NCBI RefSeq assembly: GCF_964059125.1
Contig: NZ_OZ060395.1
Coordinates: forward strand, 321,670 to 385,669
DNA: 64,000 nucleotides
DNA from: Buchnera aphidicola (Eriosoma lanigerum)
GTDB lineage: Bacteria; Pseudomonadota; Gammaproteobacteria; Enterobacterales; Enterobacteriaceae
Reading direction: 5' to 3'
Made by a program: the position numbers and the translations under genes. Each line of letters opens with the position of its first letter. Position 1 is the stretch's first letter. This document shows, one piece after another, positions 22,564 to 32,560 of this stretch. The notes beneath the pieces were generated by a model that was not told the DNA's origin, searched no databases, and saw only the letters and a program-made list of their open reading frames with translations.

Positions 22564-24312
22564 ATGCGTACTGAATATTGTGGAAAATTAAATTTAATTC
22601 ATATTAATAAAATAGTAACTTTATGTGGTTGGATACATAATATTCGTCATTTAAAAAAAAATATTTTTGCAACCATGCGAGATTGTTCAGGATTAATTCA
22701 AATTATATTTAATATAAATAACATTGATTTATTTTTACAAGCAAAGAAGTTAAGAAATGAATTTTGTATACAAGTGACAGGAATTGTTCAAGAAAAATAC
22801 AAAAAAACAAACAATATTATCTATAACTCTAATATTGAAGTATTAATCTCTAATTTAAAGATTATTAATACTTCTAAACCTATACCATTAGATAATACCA
22901 AGAACAACAATAATTCAATTAGTTTAAAATATAGATATTTAGAATTACGTAAACTAGATATGTTTAATAATTTAAAAATACGTCATAAAGTACTTCAATT
23001 TGTTCATTATTTCATGAATAAAAACCATTTTATATATATAGAAACACCTATTTTAACAAAATCAACTCCAGAAGGAGCTAGAGATTATTTAATACCTAGT
23101 AGAATTCATATAAAAAAATTTTATGCATTACCACAATCTCCTCAATTATTTAAACAATTATTAATGATATCAGGAGTGGATCGATATTATCAAATAGCAA
23201 AATGTTTTAGAGACGAAGATTTAAGATCTGATAGACAACCAGAATTTACTCAAATTGATGTTGAACTAGCTTTTGTTAACTCTACTCAAGTACAAAAAAT
23301 TATAGAAAACATGATATGTGCATTATGGTTTAAAATTAAAAATATTCAGTTTGAAATCTTTCCTAAAATAACTTTTTTAGAATCTATGCAATTATATGGA
23401 ACTGATAAACCTGATTTACGTAATCCTTTAAAAATGATTGATATAAAAGAAATAGTAAAAAATGTACAGTACTTACTACCATTCATGCAAGATGAATTTT
23501 ATCGTATAGTAGCTATACGTATTCCTAAAGGAACTATTCTTGGAATAACAGAAATTAATAATTATGTAGATATAGTAAAAAAATTTAGTGATTGTAAACT
23601 ATTTTACATAAATAATCCAGAAACTGTTTTAGAAAATACTAATAAATATAATCCTATTAATAAAATTTTTCCGATACACATTCTTAAAAAAATCATTAAA
23701 AAAACTCAGGCAAATATAGGTGATGTAATATTTATTATAGGTCATCATAGTAAAATTGTGAATGAAATTTTTAAAAACATTAGTCCTAAAATAGGAACAG
23801 AATTAAAAATCATTTCATGGAATAGTTATAAACCAGTATGGATTACAGATTTTCCTATGTTTCATCAAGAAGTTAATGGAAATTTAGTTAGTATGCATCA
23901 TCCATTCTCTTCTCCTAAAAATGTTACAATAAAAGAGTTAAAAGATAATCCACTTAAAGTTATTTCACAATCATATGATTTAGTAATTAATGGATATGAA
24001 CTAGGAGGAGGATCTGTTAGAATTAATGATGTTATTATGCAAAAAGCTGTATTTAGTATATTAGGAATAGAAGAAAAAGAACAAAAAAATAAATTTGGTT
24101 TTTTTATTGATTCATTAGAATATGGAGCACCTATACATGCAGGAATGGCTATAGGATTAGATAGATTAATTATGTTATTAACTAATAATAATGATATTAG
24201 AAATGTCATCGCATTTCCTAAAACAACGACAGCTTCTTGCTTAATGACCAATGCTCCTAATAAAATTGATACAAAAATATTAAAAGAATTATATATTCAA
24301 TATTTAGAATAA
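22564..24312 (+). CDS. aspS: Aspartyl-tRNA synthetase
   Basis: AspS charges tRNA-Asp. It has an N-terminal OB anticodon-binding domain (MRTEYCGKLNLIHINKIVTLCGW), then the class II core: YRYLELRKLDMFNNLKIR, the ETPILTKSTPEGARDYLIPSR segment (motif 1 and beyond), the motif 2 segment QIAKCFRDEDLRSDRQPEFTQID, the bacterial GAD insertion, and the motif 3 segment GLDRLIML. The length is 582 residues (E. coli 590). The ATG at 22564 follows AGGACAC. It is convergent with pykA. Confidence 0.96.
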   Translation: MRTEYCGKLNLIHINKIVTLCGWIHNIRHLKKNIFATMRDCSGLIQIIFNINNIDLFLQAKKLRNEFCIQVTGIVQEKYKKTNNIIYNSNIEVLISNLKIINTSKPIPLDNTKNNNNSISLKYRYLELRKLDMFNNLKIRHKVLQFVHYFMNKNHFIYIETPILTKSTPEGARDYLIPSRIHIKKFYALPQSPQLFKQLLMISGVDRYYQIAKCFRDEDLRSDRQPEFTQIDVELAFVNSTQVQKIIENMICALWFKIKNIQFEIFPKITFLESMQLYGTDKPDLRNPLKMIDIKEIVKNVQYLLPFMQDEFYRIVAIRIPKGTILGITEINNYVDIVKKFSDCKLFYINNPETVLENTNKYNPINKIFPIHILKKIIKKTQANIGDVIFIIGHHSKIVNEIFKNISPKIGTELKIISWNSYKPVWITDFPMFHQEVNGNLVSMHHPFSSPKNVTIKELKDNPLKVISQSYDLVINGYELGGGSVRINDVIMQKAVFSILGIEEKEQKNKFGFFIDSLEYGAPIHAGMAIGLDRLIMLLTNNNDIRNVIAFPKTTTASCLMTNAPNKIDTKILKELYIQYLE

Positions 24313-24890
24313 TATTTATAAATAAAATAATAGATTAAATTATTTTTTTTTGTTTAAATAACATACTGAAAATATTTTACTTATACTTAATTTCGTATAA
24401 AAATAAATATTTTTATTATATTATATTACAAAATAAAAGTATTTTATAATAATACCAATGTATATTTATATATAAAATATAATTTTTAATTTAAAATAAT
24501 ATATATATTTTCAAATGAAATATTTATGAAATTAAAAATTAAAAAGTATCTTTTAAATAAGTAAAAATATCGTTTTTTCAAATCTTGCATTGATATGAAT
24601 TGATTATTGAATAATATTCATAAAATATATCGTCTACTAATTCAAATACATTATAAATAGTTTATAAAAAAAATATATTAATAATATTAAAAAATATATT
24701 TTTTATAATTTAGTCTTCTCTATAAAACATTTTATTAATTTATACACAAAATTATAAAAAAATAATTGTGTACTATCAAAAAACATTTTATACTCTTTAT
24801 ATTAAAATTGATTTATTAATTCATAATTATAAATAAAAAGTAATTAATCCAAACAATAATTAGATATAATCTATAATATTTAAGTTATAT
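24313..24890. other. Gene-free spacer between convergent aspS and pykA
   Basis: No intact ORF is visible. In some Buchnera and in E. coli the zinc transporter genes znuB and znuC lie close to pykA; I cannot see any recognisable trace of them. A weak hairpin lies at 24743-24772. Confidence 0.5.
24743..24772. terminator. Weak hairpin between aspS and pykA
   Basis: TACACAA at 24743-24749 is complementary to TTGTGTA at 24766-24772, and further pairing is possible across a 2-nt bulge. It lies between convergent 3' ends. In a background this AT-rich the call is tentative. Confidence 0.35.
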
Positions 24891-26333
24891 TTATTCAACA
24901 AGTAGTACTCTAATTGTATTAGTTTTTCCTATCGAACTCATAATATCTCCTTGAGTTATAATTACTAAATCACCAGGTATTAAAAATTTTTTATTTTTAA
25001 GAAGTACTACTGCTTCAGTAGCAGCTATTACACCATCTTGACTACTATTAAAATAAATAGGAGTAACTCCACGATATAAAGTAGTTAATCTTAATGTATT
25101 TTTATGACGAGACATAGCAAAAATAGGTAATCCTGATGTTATTCGAGATGTCATTAATGCTGTTCTCCCTGATTCTGTCATAGTTATAATTGCAGTGACT
25201 CCCGATAAATGATTTGCAGAATACATTGCAGACATTGCAATTGATTCTTCAATACTATTAAATTTAGCATCTAATCGATGTCTAGATACATTAATGCTCG
25301 GAACTGTTTCAGCTCCTTTACATACTTTGGCCATAGCTTTTACAGTTTCTACAGGATAATTACCAGAAGCTGTTTCAGCGGATAACATTACAGCATCACT
25401 ACCATCTAAAACAGCGTTAGCTACATCCATAACTTCTGCTCTAGTTGGTAATGGATTAATTATCATTGATTCCATCATTTGAGTTGCAGTAATAACCACT
25501 CTATTTAATTGACGAGCTTTTCTAATTAATGTTTTTTGAATTCCAACTAAAGCAGGATCTCCTATTTCAACTCCTAAATCTCCTCTTGCAACCATAATTG
25601 CATCCGATGCTAAAATGATACTTTCCATAATTGATTCTGTTAATACTGCCTCTGCACGTTCTATTTTAGCTACAATTTTTGCATGACTACCAGATTGAAT
25701 TAATAGTTCTCTAGCTTCATGTATATCATCAGCTGATCTTGGAAAAGAAATTGCAAGATAATCAACGTTTATTTGAGAAGCTAACTTAATATCTTGTTTA
25801 TCTTTCTTTGTTAAAGATTTTGCAGATAAACCACCGCCTAATTTATTTATTCCTTTGTTTTTAGAAAGAAAACCTCCTATATTTACTTTAGTATAAATTT
25901 TTTGTTTTGTTGATTTTATTACTTTTAATTGTATTCTACCATCATCTAGTAATAATATATCTCCTGCAAAAACATCAGAAGGAAGTTGTTTATAATCTAT
26001 CCCTACTTTTTTTTCAGTACCATCATTTACTCCTAAAGTAGAATCTAATACAAAAAGATCTCCTATATTTAAAAATATTTTTTCTAATTGAAAACCAGTG
26101 ATTCTAATTTTTGGACCCTGTAAATCTCCTAATAAAGCAACATTACACTTTAATTTACTCATAATTTCATATACTTTTTTAGCTCTTAATTTATGTTCTT
26201 CTTCTGAACCATGAGAAAAATTTAATCTTAATACATTAGCTCCATATTTAATAATTTTTTCAAGATTGTTATCTCTATCAGTAGCAGGCCCTAAGGTAGC
26301 TACAATTTTAGTACGCCGTAAACGTCTTAACAT
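24891..26333 (-). CDS. pykA: Pyruvate kinase II
   Basis: PykA makes pyruvate and ATP from phosphoenolpyruvate, the last step of glycolysis. The N terminus [14 protein letters not shown] and the catalytic region KIERAEAV followed by [12 protein letters not shown] are intact. TQMMESMI and [25 protein letters not shown] follow, and then the regulatory C-terminal domain. Its 480 residues match E. coli PykA rather than PykF (470). It diverges from zwf, as in E. coli, but the regulator gene hexR that separates them there is absent. Confidence 0.95.
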   Translation of the reverse strand: MLRRLRRTKIVATLGPATDRDNNLEKIIKYGANVLRLNFSHGSEEEHKLRAKKVYEIMSKLKCNVALLGDLQGPKIRITGFQLEKIFLNIGDLFVLDSTLGVNDGTEKKVGIDYKQLPSDVFAGDILLLDDGRIQLKVIKSTKQKIYTKVNIGGFLSKNKGINKLGGGLSAKSLTKKDKQDIKLASQINVDYLAISFPRSADDIHEARELLIQSGSHAKIVAKIERAEAVLTESIMESIILASDAIMVARGDLGVEIGDPALVGIQKTLIRKARQLNRVVITATQMMESMIINPLPTRAEVMDVANAVLDGSDAVMLSAETASGNYPVETVKAMAKVCKGAETVPSINVSRHRLDAKFNSIEESIAMSAMYSANHLSGVTAIITMTESGRTALMTSRITSGLPIFAMSRHKNTLRLTTLYRGVTPIYFNSSQDGVIAATEAVVLLKNKKFLIPGDLVIITQGDIMSSIGKTNTIRVLLVE

Positions 26334-27066
26334 AACCTGTTCCTATATAAAATAATTAACTAAAAAAGTTTTTTCAAAATTAAAAAATTATTCAATAATA
26401 TTAATACTAAAATAGTTCCATATAATTTCACAATCGATTAATTAAAATCAATTATTAAATAAAACGTATTATTAATATAATAAAAGTTATTTACTATTGC
26501 AATCAATCTTATTTTTATTGGTTTAAAATATATTAATTATTTATTTATTGTATATATTTTATTCTCTAATTATTAGATATAATTACTATATATATAAGAT
26601 TAAAATCTATAAAAAAAATCATATCAATACTATTTATTTAACTTGTATATAGAATTAAAATAATAGGATTAAATAAATTAAAACAACAAATTATATATCA
26701 TAATCTATCAATTGATACTTATTAAGTAATACATTAAATTATATTAAATATGTATTAATATTGGTTTAAAATTATCATATTATACATATTTTTATAAAAA
26801 TGTTTAAATAAAATAATTAATAATTTCATATAAAAGTAATTGTTAAAAATATTTTTTTATATGTATAAAAAATATTTAAATAAATTTAATTATTCATAAG
26901 TAATTTCTTTTAAATATATTAAATTATAATTTATAAATTTAAGAACACATTTAAAATATTTATAAATATATTAAACATTAATAATTACAAACTATTTTTA
27001 GAACTAAATACATATTCTAAATCACATTTCAAATTTTATGTAATATAATAGGAAAAAAGTTAAAAC
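26334..27066. other. Divergent spacer between pykA and zwf
   Basis: There are 733 bases without an ORF, RNA gene or long hairpin that I can support. In E. coli the transcription factor gene hexR sits between these two genes; no trace can be read here. Confidence 0.55.
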
Positions 27067-28530
27067 ATGCTAAAAGAAATAAAAAGAGGATACGATTTAA
27101 TCATTTTTGGAGCTAAAGGAGATCTAGCAAAGAGAAAATTAATTCCTTCCCTTTATCAGCTAGAAAAAGCAAATCAACTAAATCAAGATACAAGAATTAT
27201 AGGAGTTGGTCGTGCTAATTGGGATAAAAAATATTATCAATATATCGTAAAAACTGCTTTAGAAACGTTTATGAAAGAAAAAATAGATGAATTATTGTGG
27301 AAAAGATTACATGATAGATTAGATTTTTGTAACTTAGACGTTAACAAAACTAGTGATTTTTTTAAATTAAAAAAATTATTAGATCAAACAAAACGAACTA
27401 TTATTAATTATTTTGCAGTTCCACCAAATATTTATGGAGCTATATGCAATGGTTTAGGATTGGCTGAATTAAACTTTCCACCTTCTAGAATTGTTATAGA
27501 AAAACCGTTAGGTACTTCTCTAAAAACATCTCAAGATATAAACAATCAAATAGGAAAATATTTTACAGAATCACAAATTTTTAGAATCGATCATTATCTT
27601 GGAAAAGAAACTATATTAAATTTATTGTCTTTAAGATTCGCTAATACAATTTTTTCTAATAATTGGAACAATCAAATTATTGATCATATTCAAATTACTG
27701 TTGCTGAAGAAATAGGAATAGAAGGAAGATGGGACTATTTTGATAAAACAGGACAAATGCGAGATATGGTACAAAATCATTTATTACAAATATTAAGTAT
27801 TATTGCTATGGATCCTCCAAATAACTTAAATGCGGATAGTATTCGAGATGAGAAAGTTAAAGTATTAAAATCTTTAAGATTAATTGATATAAACAATATA
27901 GATAAAAATACTGTACGAGGGCAATATGCAACTGGAAAAATAAATGGAATACCTGTCCCTTCTTATATTAATGAAGAAGGAGCTAATAAATCAAGTAATA
28001 CTGAAACATTTGTTGCAATTCGAGTAGATATTGACAATTGGAGATGGTCTGGAGTTCCATTTTATCTAAGAACAGGAAAAAGATTACCGAATAAGTATTC
28101 TGAAATTTCTATTTTTTTTAAAAATTTATCAATGAATTTATTTAAAGAATCTATTCCTATTTTACCTCAAAATAAACTTATAATTAGATTACAACCTAAC
28201 GAAGGAGTTGATATTCATATTTTAAATAAAATTCCTGAATTAAATTCTACTAACAATTTGACTCAAACCAAATTAAGTTTTAATTATATCGAAAATTTTG
28301 ATAAAAATTGTCTAATTGATGCATATGAACGTTTGTTATTAGAAAGTATGAGAGGTGTTCAATCTTTATTTGTCCGCAGAGATGAAGTAGAAGAAGCTTG
28401 GAAATGGGTAGATTCTATAATTAATGCTTGGAAAAAAAATAATACAAAACCAGAACTATATCCTGCAGGAACATGGGGACCTACTTTATCTAATGATATG
28501 ATTCAAAAAGATAAACGTAATTGGAATTAA
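27067..28530 (+). CDS. zwf: Glucose-6-phosphate 1-dehydrogenase
   Basis: Zwf opens the pentose phosphate pathway and produces NADPH. The N-terminal nucleotide fold has FGAKGDLAKRKLIPSLY, with the GAxGDLA variant of the glycine motif. EKPLGTS and the active-site RIDHYLGKE follow, and the C-terminal domain carries FYLRTGKRLP. The length is 487 residues (E. coli 491). The ATG at 27067 follows AGGAAAAA. With PtsG supplying glucose 6-phosphate, it feeds nucleotide synthesis and NADPH-dependent enzymes such as TrxB. Confidence 0.96.
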   Translation: MLKEIKRGYDLIIFGAKGDLAKRKLIPSLYQLEKANQLNQDTRIIGVGRANWDKKYYQYIVKTALETFMKEKIDELLWKRLHDRLDFCNLDVNKTSDFFKLKKLLDQTKRTIINYFAVPPNIYGAICNGLGLAELNFPPSRIVIEKPLGTSLKTSQDINNQIGKYFTESQIFRIDHYLGKETILNLLSLRFANTIFSNNWNNQIIDHIQITVAEEIGIEGRWDYFDKTGQMRDMVQNHLLQILSIIAMDPPNNLNADSIRDEKVKVLKSLRLIDINNIDKNTVRGQYATGKINGIPVPSYINEEGANKSSNTETFVAIRVDIDNWRWSGVPFYLRTGKRLPNKYSEISIFFKNLSMNLFKESIPILPQNKLIIRLQPNEGVDIHILNKIPELNSTNNLTQTKLSFNYIENFDKNCLIDAYERLLLESMRGVQSLFVRRDEVEEAWKWVDSIINAWKKNNTKPELYPAGTWGPTLSNDMIQKDKRNWN

Positions 28531-29141
28531 CAATATATTTATTGTAATTTAATTGTAATTTATTATAAATATATATTTATAACTAAATATTATGAATTAA
28601 TTCATATAATTTTTATATATTATATTTATATTATTAAAATAATTATTTAATATATTACATTTCGAATCATATATTTGAAATTAAATAATTTTTTAATAAT
28701 CATTTTAACGTTGATCAAGCATGATTTTATTGTTTGATCAATAAATATGTTTAATGATTATTTAAATTTTAGTAAATAACTAATATGTATATATATTATT
28801 ATTATAATATATATATGTTATTTTTTATTTTTGTATACAGTAATTTACTTTTATTATAATTTTAAGAAAGTAAATTTAATTATATATTTTACAAAAATAC
28901 ATAATATATATATTACTATAATAATAGAATTTATTTATATCATTCATATGATTGATAAATGATATCTCATTATGACTAGTTAAATAACTTATATTGAATT
29001 TTTAACATTTTTAAATTTTTGTTTATATTTAAATATATTGAATAAAATAGAATATACGTTCATTTCTAATTTTAAAAATAATAAAAAAAAATGAATGTAA
29101 TTATAATAATATTATTAATTGAACAGGAAATAAAAAATTAT
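28531..29141. other. Spacer between zwf and htpX with a nested inverted repeat
   Basis: No gene is present. It contains the two-level hairpin at 28695-28762. The htpX ribosome site (AGGAAA) is at its right end. Confidence 0.6.
28695..28762 (+). terminator. Nested two-stem hairpin downstream of zwf
   Basis: An outer perfect 10-bp stem (AATAATCATT at 28695-28704 with 28753-28762) encloses an inner 10-bp stem (TTGATCAAGC at 28711-28720 with 28732-28741, one G-T pair) and an 11-nt loop. The last arm runs into TTAAATTTT. It is 165 bases past zwf, so it is a plausible terminator; two aligned stems in register are unusual. Confidence 0.55.
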
Positions 29142-30017
29142 ATGATCCGAATTATACTTTTTTTATTCACTAATTTAGCAGTAATGTTAATGTTTGGATT
29201 AATTTTAAATCTCACTAAAATTGATACTAATAGTTTATATAGTTTAGTTATTATATCAGGATTATTAGGATTTAGTGGATCACTTATTTCATTATTTATG
29301 TCAAAATGGATAGCTTTATATTCTGTTCAAGGGAAAATTATTAAAAATCCAAACAATAAAACTGAACAATGGTTAATCAATACTATACATTATTACTCTA
29401 ATAAAATTGGTATAAATATACCTGAAATTGCAATTTTTCCAGCTGAAGATATCAATGCTTTTGCTACTGGATTTGGAAAAAATTCATCATTGATAGCTGT
29501 TTCTAGTGGTTTATTGAACAAAATGAATATAAACGAAGCTGAAGCAGTATTAGCACATGAAATAAGTCATATATCTAATGGAGACATGATTACTATGACT
29601 TTAATACAAGGTGTAATTAATTCAATTGTTATTTTTTTCTCTCGTTTATTTGCTAATATAATAGCTATGAATTTTTTTAATAATAAAGAAGATACTGATA
29701 ATAATCAGATTACGATTACTTATATCATTATATCTACAATATTAGATATAATTTTTGGAATTATAGCAAATATTATTGTTCTTTGGTTTTCTAGAAATCG
29801 AGAATTTTATGCTGATGCTGGATCTGCTAAACTAGTAGGAAAATATAACATGATTGCAGCATTAGAAAAATTAAAAATGAGTTCTGAACCAGAAGAACCA
29901 AAAAATATAACTACATTATGTATTCATGGAAAAAATACATCAATATTACAGTTGTTTAGATCTCATCCTTCATTAGAACAGCGTATTACAGCTTTATATA
30001 ATGAACAATATATGTAA
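29142..30017 (+). CDS. htpX: Membrane zinc metalloprotease HtpX
   Basis: HtpX is an inner-membrane protease for quality control of misfolded membrane proteins. Two hydrophobic segments lie in the first 65 residues. The zinc motif HEISH is near residue 140, in AEAVLAHEISHISNGD, and two more membrane segments follow before the third-ligand region REFYADAGSAKL. I chose the ATG at 29142 because it gives the conserved MIRIILFLFTNLAVM start and follows AGGAAAT. An upstream ATG (29091) adds 17 unconserved residues. The length is 291 residues (E. coli 293). Confidence 0.94.
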   Translation: MIRIILFLFTNLAVMLMFGLILNLTKIDTNSLYSLVIISGLLGFSGSLISLFMSKWIALYSVQGKIIKNPNNKTEQWLINTIHYYSNKIGINIPEIAIFPAEDINAFATGFGKNSSLIAVSSGLLNKMNINEAEAVLAHEISHISNGDMITMTLIQGVINSIVIFFSRLFANIIAMNFFNNKEDTDNNQITITYIIISTILDIIFGIIANIIVLWFSRNREFYADAGSAKLVGKYNMIAALEKLKMSSEPEEPKNITTLCIHGKNTSILQLFRSHPSLEQRITALYNEQYM

Positions 30018-30219
30018 TATACATATTTATTTAATCAAAAATAAATGTTTTTATTTAATTTTGTTAATACAAATATATTGTTTTATAAAAAAAACCATAT
30101 ATAATAATTATAAAAATATGAAATTTTTTTATTTTTTAGTAATTATATTTGATATTTATAATTTATCAAGCATATTATAAAATAATATTCTCTAATTAAA
30201 ACAAGTTACAATTCTGTTT
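30018..30219. other. Spacer between htpX and the cspC leader
   Basis: AT-rich, with no gene seen. The cspC promoter probably lies near 30130-30200, but no consensus pair stands out. Confidence 0.4.
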
Positions 30220-30342
30220 ATGAAAGGCATTACAAAGTTAACAAAATTCAGAGTAAAGACGTTGATGCAACTTCTCTTGCCGAATCTTAAATTCATGCCA
30301 TCATGCAGTAATGTCTCTGTTTTTTCCAAAACAATATTTTAA
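30220..30342 (+). pseudogene. yobF-like leader ORF of cspC, probably decayed
   Basis: A 40-codon ATG ORF runs into the cspC ribosome site, with its stop TAA overlapping TAAGGAA. Its C-terminal part, [10 protein letters not shown], closely resembles the ASCSNVSVLS of E. coli YobF as I remember it. The N terminus MKGI recalls MCGI. A middle segment reads SKDVDATSLAES only in another frame, resembling YobF SKHVD...SAE, so compensating indels are likely. E. coli yobF also lies immediately upstream of cspC. The stretch has far more G and C than any other spacer here, so it is under selection, perhaps as RNA rather than protein. Confidence 0.6.
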
Positions 30343-30353
30343 GGAATTACAAA

Positions 30354-30563
30354 ATGGCAAAGATTAAAGGTCAAGTTAAGTGGTTCAATGAATCTAAAGG
30401 ATTTGGTTTTATTACTCCATCTGATGGAAGTCAAGATGTTTTTGTACATTTTTCTTCTATACAAGGTAATGGATTTAAAACTCTTTCTGAAGGTCAAAAT
30501 GTTGAATTTGAAATTCAAGATGGACAAAAAGGTCCAGCAGCAATAAACGTATTTTCTATTTAA
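30354..30563 (+). CDS. cspC: Cold-shock-family RNA chaperone CspC
   Basis: CspC is a single cold-shock domain protein that binds single-stranded RNA and melts structure. RNP1 (KGFGFI) and RNP2 (VFVHF) are both intact. The start [21 protein letters not shown] and the end [12 protein letters not shown] match CspC more closely than CspE. The length of 69 residues is identical to E. coli. The ribosome site is AAGGAA. It has a strong terminator at 30626-30657 and a conserved-looking leader, so it is probably an independently regulated, highly expressed gene. Confidence 0.96.
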   Translation: MAKIKGQVKWFNESKGFGFITPSDGSQDVFVHFSSIQGNGFKTLSEGQNVEFEIQDGQKGPAAINVFSI

Positions 30564-30884
30564 TTTTAATATAAATAAGTAATAATAATTTTAATTTGAT
30601 GTGAAAATACTAATTTATTAAAATAAAAAGCCTTTGCAAAATTATGCGGAGGCTTTTATTTTTCAGAAATATATTACTATATATATAAAATAATTATAAA
30701 TTAAGATACGTAAAATACTATTGTTTATGTCTTAATAAATAAAAAAATAATTAACAATGAAATTGTTAATATTTTGTGTTTAATTTTATATTGATTAATA
30801 TAAATTAATTATAATATATATTTATCATTTTAAATATAGTATTTACAATAACATCACAAATTACTATATTCTATAGAGATTAAA
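30564..30884. other. Spacer between cspC and yoaE
   Basis: It contains the cspC terminator and otherwise no recognised feature. The yoaE promoter is presumably in 30700-30870. Confidence 0.5.
30626..30663 (+). terminator. Rho-independent terminator of cspC
   Basis: The stem 30626-30637 with 30646-30657 has AAAAGCCT/AGGCTTTT at its base, continues through two G-U pairs and GC/CG, has an 8-nt loop and ends in ATTTTT. It is the clearest intrinsic terminator in the window, with a rare GC-containing stem, 63 bases after the cspC stop. Confidence 0.88.
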
Positions 30885-32447
30885 ATGGAATTTTTTTTAA
30901 ATTCATCAAGTTGGGTAGGTTTATTAACACTAATTACTTTAGAAGTAGTATTGGGTGTAGACAATTTAGTATTTGTATCTATTTTAACAGAAAAATTACC
31001 TCCATCCCAACGTGATACAGCTCGTACAATTGGATTGACTTTAGCTCTAGTAATGAGATTAAGTTTGTTATCCTTAATGTCTTGGATTGTTACATTAGTA
31101 CATCCAATCATTCAAAATCAGTATATTAGTTTATCTAGTAGAGATTTAATTTTATTATTTGGAGGATTATTTTTATTATTAAAATCTACTATCGAATTAC
31201 ACGAAAGACTAGAAAATCATCAGCATGAAAAATTAAATAATAAAAATTATGCAAGTTTTTGGCCTGTAGTTATTCAAATAGTAATTTTAGATGCTGTATT
31301 TTCATTAGATTCCGTTATTACTGCTGTAGGAATGGTTAATTCTTTATCTATTATGATGATAGCTGTAATTATAGCTATGATTTTAATGTTATTAGCTTCT
31401 AAACCTTTAACTAATTTTATGAATTTACATCCAACTATAGTTGTTCTTTGTCTTAGTTTCTTATTAATTATTGGATTGTCATTAGTATCAGAAGCATTAG
31501 GTATTGCTATACCAAAAGGGTATTTATATGCTGCTGTTGGTTTTTCAATAATCATTGAATTATTTAATCAAATAGCTCGTCACAATTTTATTAAACATCA
31601 ATCTAAAAGACCAATGCGACAAAGAGCAGCAGAAGCTATATTAAGGTTAATGATTAAAGAAAGACAAAATAATAATGAAGAATACGTTACGAAAAATAAT
31701 AATACTACAGAATTGACTATACCATCAGAATCAACTACTTTTAAAGAAGAAGAAAAGTATATGCTTAATGGAGTGTTAACATTAGCAGCTCGTTCTATAA
31801 GAAGTATTATGACTCCTAGAAGGGCTATTTCATGGGTTAATATAGAAAAAGAAAGAGATGAAATTAGAACACAATTATTAGATACTCCTCATAGTTTATT
31901 TCCCATTTGCAAAGGAGAACTAGATGAAATTATTGGAATTGTACGAGCAAAGGAACTTTTAGTAAAATTAGAAACTAATACTAATATAATAGAATTTGCT
32001 ACGACTACTCCTCCAATTATTATTCCAGATACATTAGATTCGATTAATTTATTAGGTGTATTAAAAAAATCAAAAGGTAGTTTAGTCATAGTTAGTAATG
32101 AATTTGGAGTAATACAAGGTCTCGTTACACCACTAGATTTATTAGAAGCTATTGCAGGAGAATTTCCAGACGCTGATGAAACACCAGAAATTGTTACCGA
32201 AAAGAATAGTTGGTTAGTAAAAGGAAGTACTGATTTACATTCCTTGCAACAATTATTTGACATTGAAAATTTAACAACAGAAAAACACTATGCATCGTTA
32301 GCAGGTTTACTAATAGCACAAAAAGGACAACTTCCTTTACCAGGAGATATTATTTATATTCCTCCATTACAATTTCAAATATTAGAAGCAAACGAATATC
32401 GAATTGATTTAGTTCGTATTAAAAAATATACAAATAAAATAAATTAA
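30885..32447 (+). CDS. yoaE: TerC-family membrane protein with CBS/CorC domains (YoaE)
   Basis: YoaE is an inner-membrane protein of unproven function in the TerC family; a role in metal-ion export has been proposed for relatives. Residues 1 to about 240 carry about seven hydrophobic segments, with the TerC motifs LEVVLGVDNLVFVSIL and LDAVFSLDSVITAVGM, whose acidic residues suggest metal binding. A CBS pair follows (MTPRRAISWV...GLVTPLDLLEAIAGEF), then a CorC/HlyC-type C-terminal domain. The length is 520 residues (E. coli 518). The long antisense frames inside it are shadows. Confidence 0.93.
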   Translation: MEFFLNSSSWVGLLTLITLEVVLGVDNLVFVSILTEKLPPSQRDTARTIGLTLALVMRLSLLSLMSWIVTLVHPIIQNQYISLSSRDLILLFGGLFLLLKSTIELHERLENHQHEKLNNKNYASFWPVVIQIVILDAVFSLDSVITAVGMVNSLSIMMIAVIIAMILMLLASKPLTNFMNLHPTIVVLCLSFLLIIGLSLVSEALGIAIPKGYLYAAVGFSIIIELFNQIARHNFIKHQSKRPMRQRAAEAILRLMIKERQNNNEEYVTKNNNTTELTIPSESTTFKEEEKYMLNGVLTLAARSIRSIMTPRRAISWVNIEKERDEIRTQLLDTPHSLFPICKGELDEIIGIVRAKELLVKLETNTNIIEFATTTPPIIIPDTLDSINLLGVLKKSKGSLVIVSNEFGVIQGLVTPLDLLEAIAGEFPDADETPEIVTEKNSWLVKGSTDLHSLQQLFDIENLTTEKHYASLAGLLIAQKGQLPLPGDIIYIPPLQFQILEANEYRIDLVRIKKYTNKIN

Positions 32448-32560
32448 TATTTTTTATTTTTATTAATATTAATTTATACTATATTTATATATATTTTATA
32501 TGTATATTTATATATATTATAATTTTGTATATAACTATATTAATTTCAATAAGAATAATT

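Noticed and set aside
23898..24251. 117-codon frame antisense to aspS
   Set aside because: It is a shadow of the conserved C-terminal half of AspS; no ribosome site or known motif.
30339..30527. 62-codon frame antisense to cspC
   Set aside because: It is the reverse of conserved cold-shock coding sequence and has no independent support.
31889..32263. 124-codon frame antisense to yoaE (and similar ones at 30854 and 31274)
   Set aside because: All overlap conserved TerC/CBS coding sequence on the other strand and have no family motifs.
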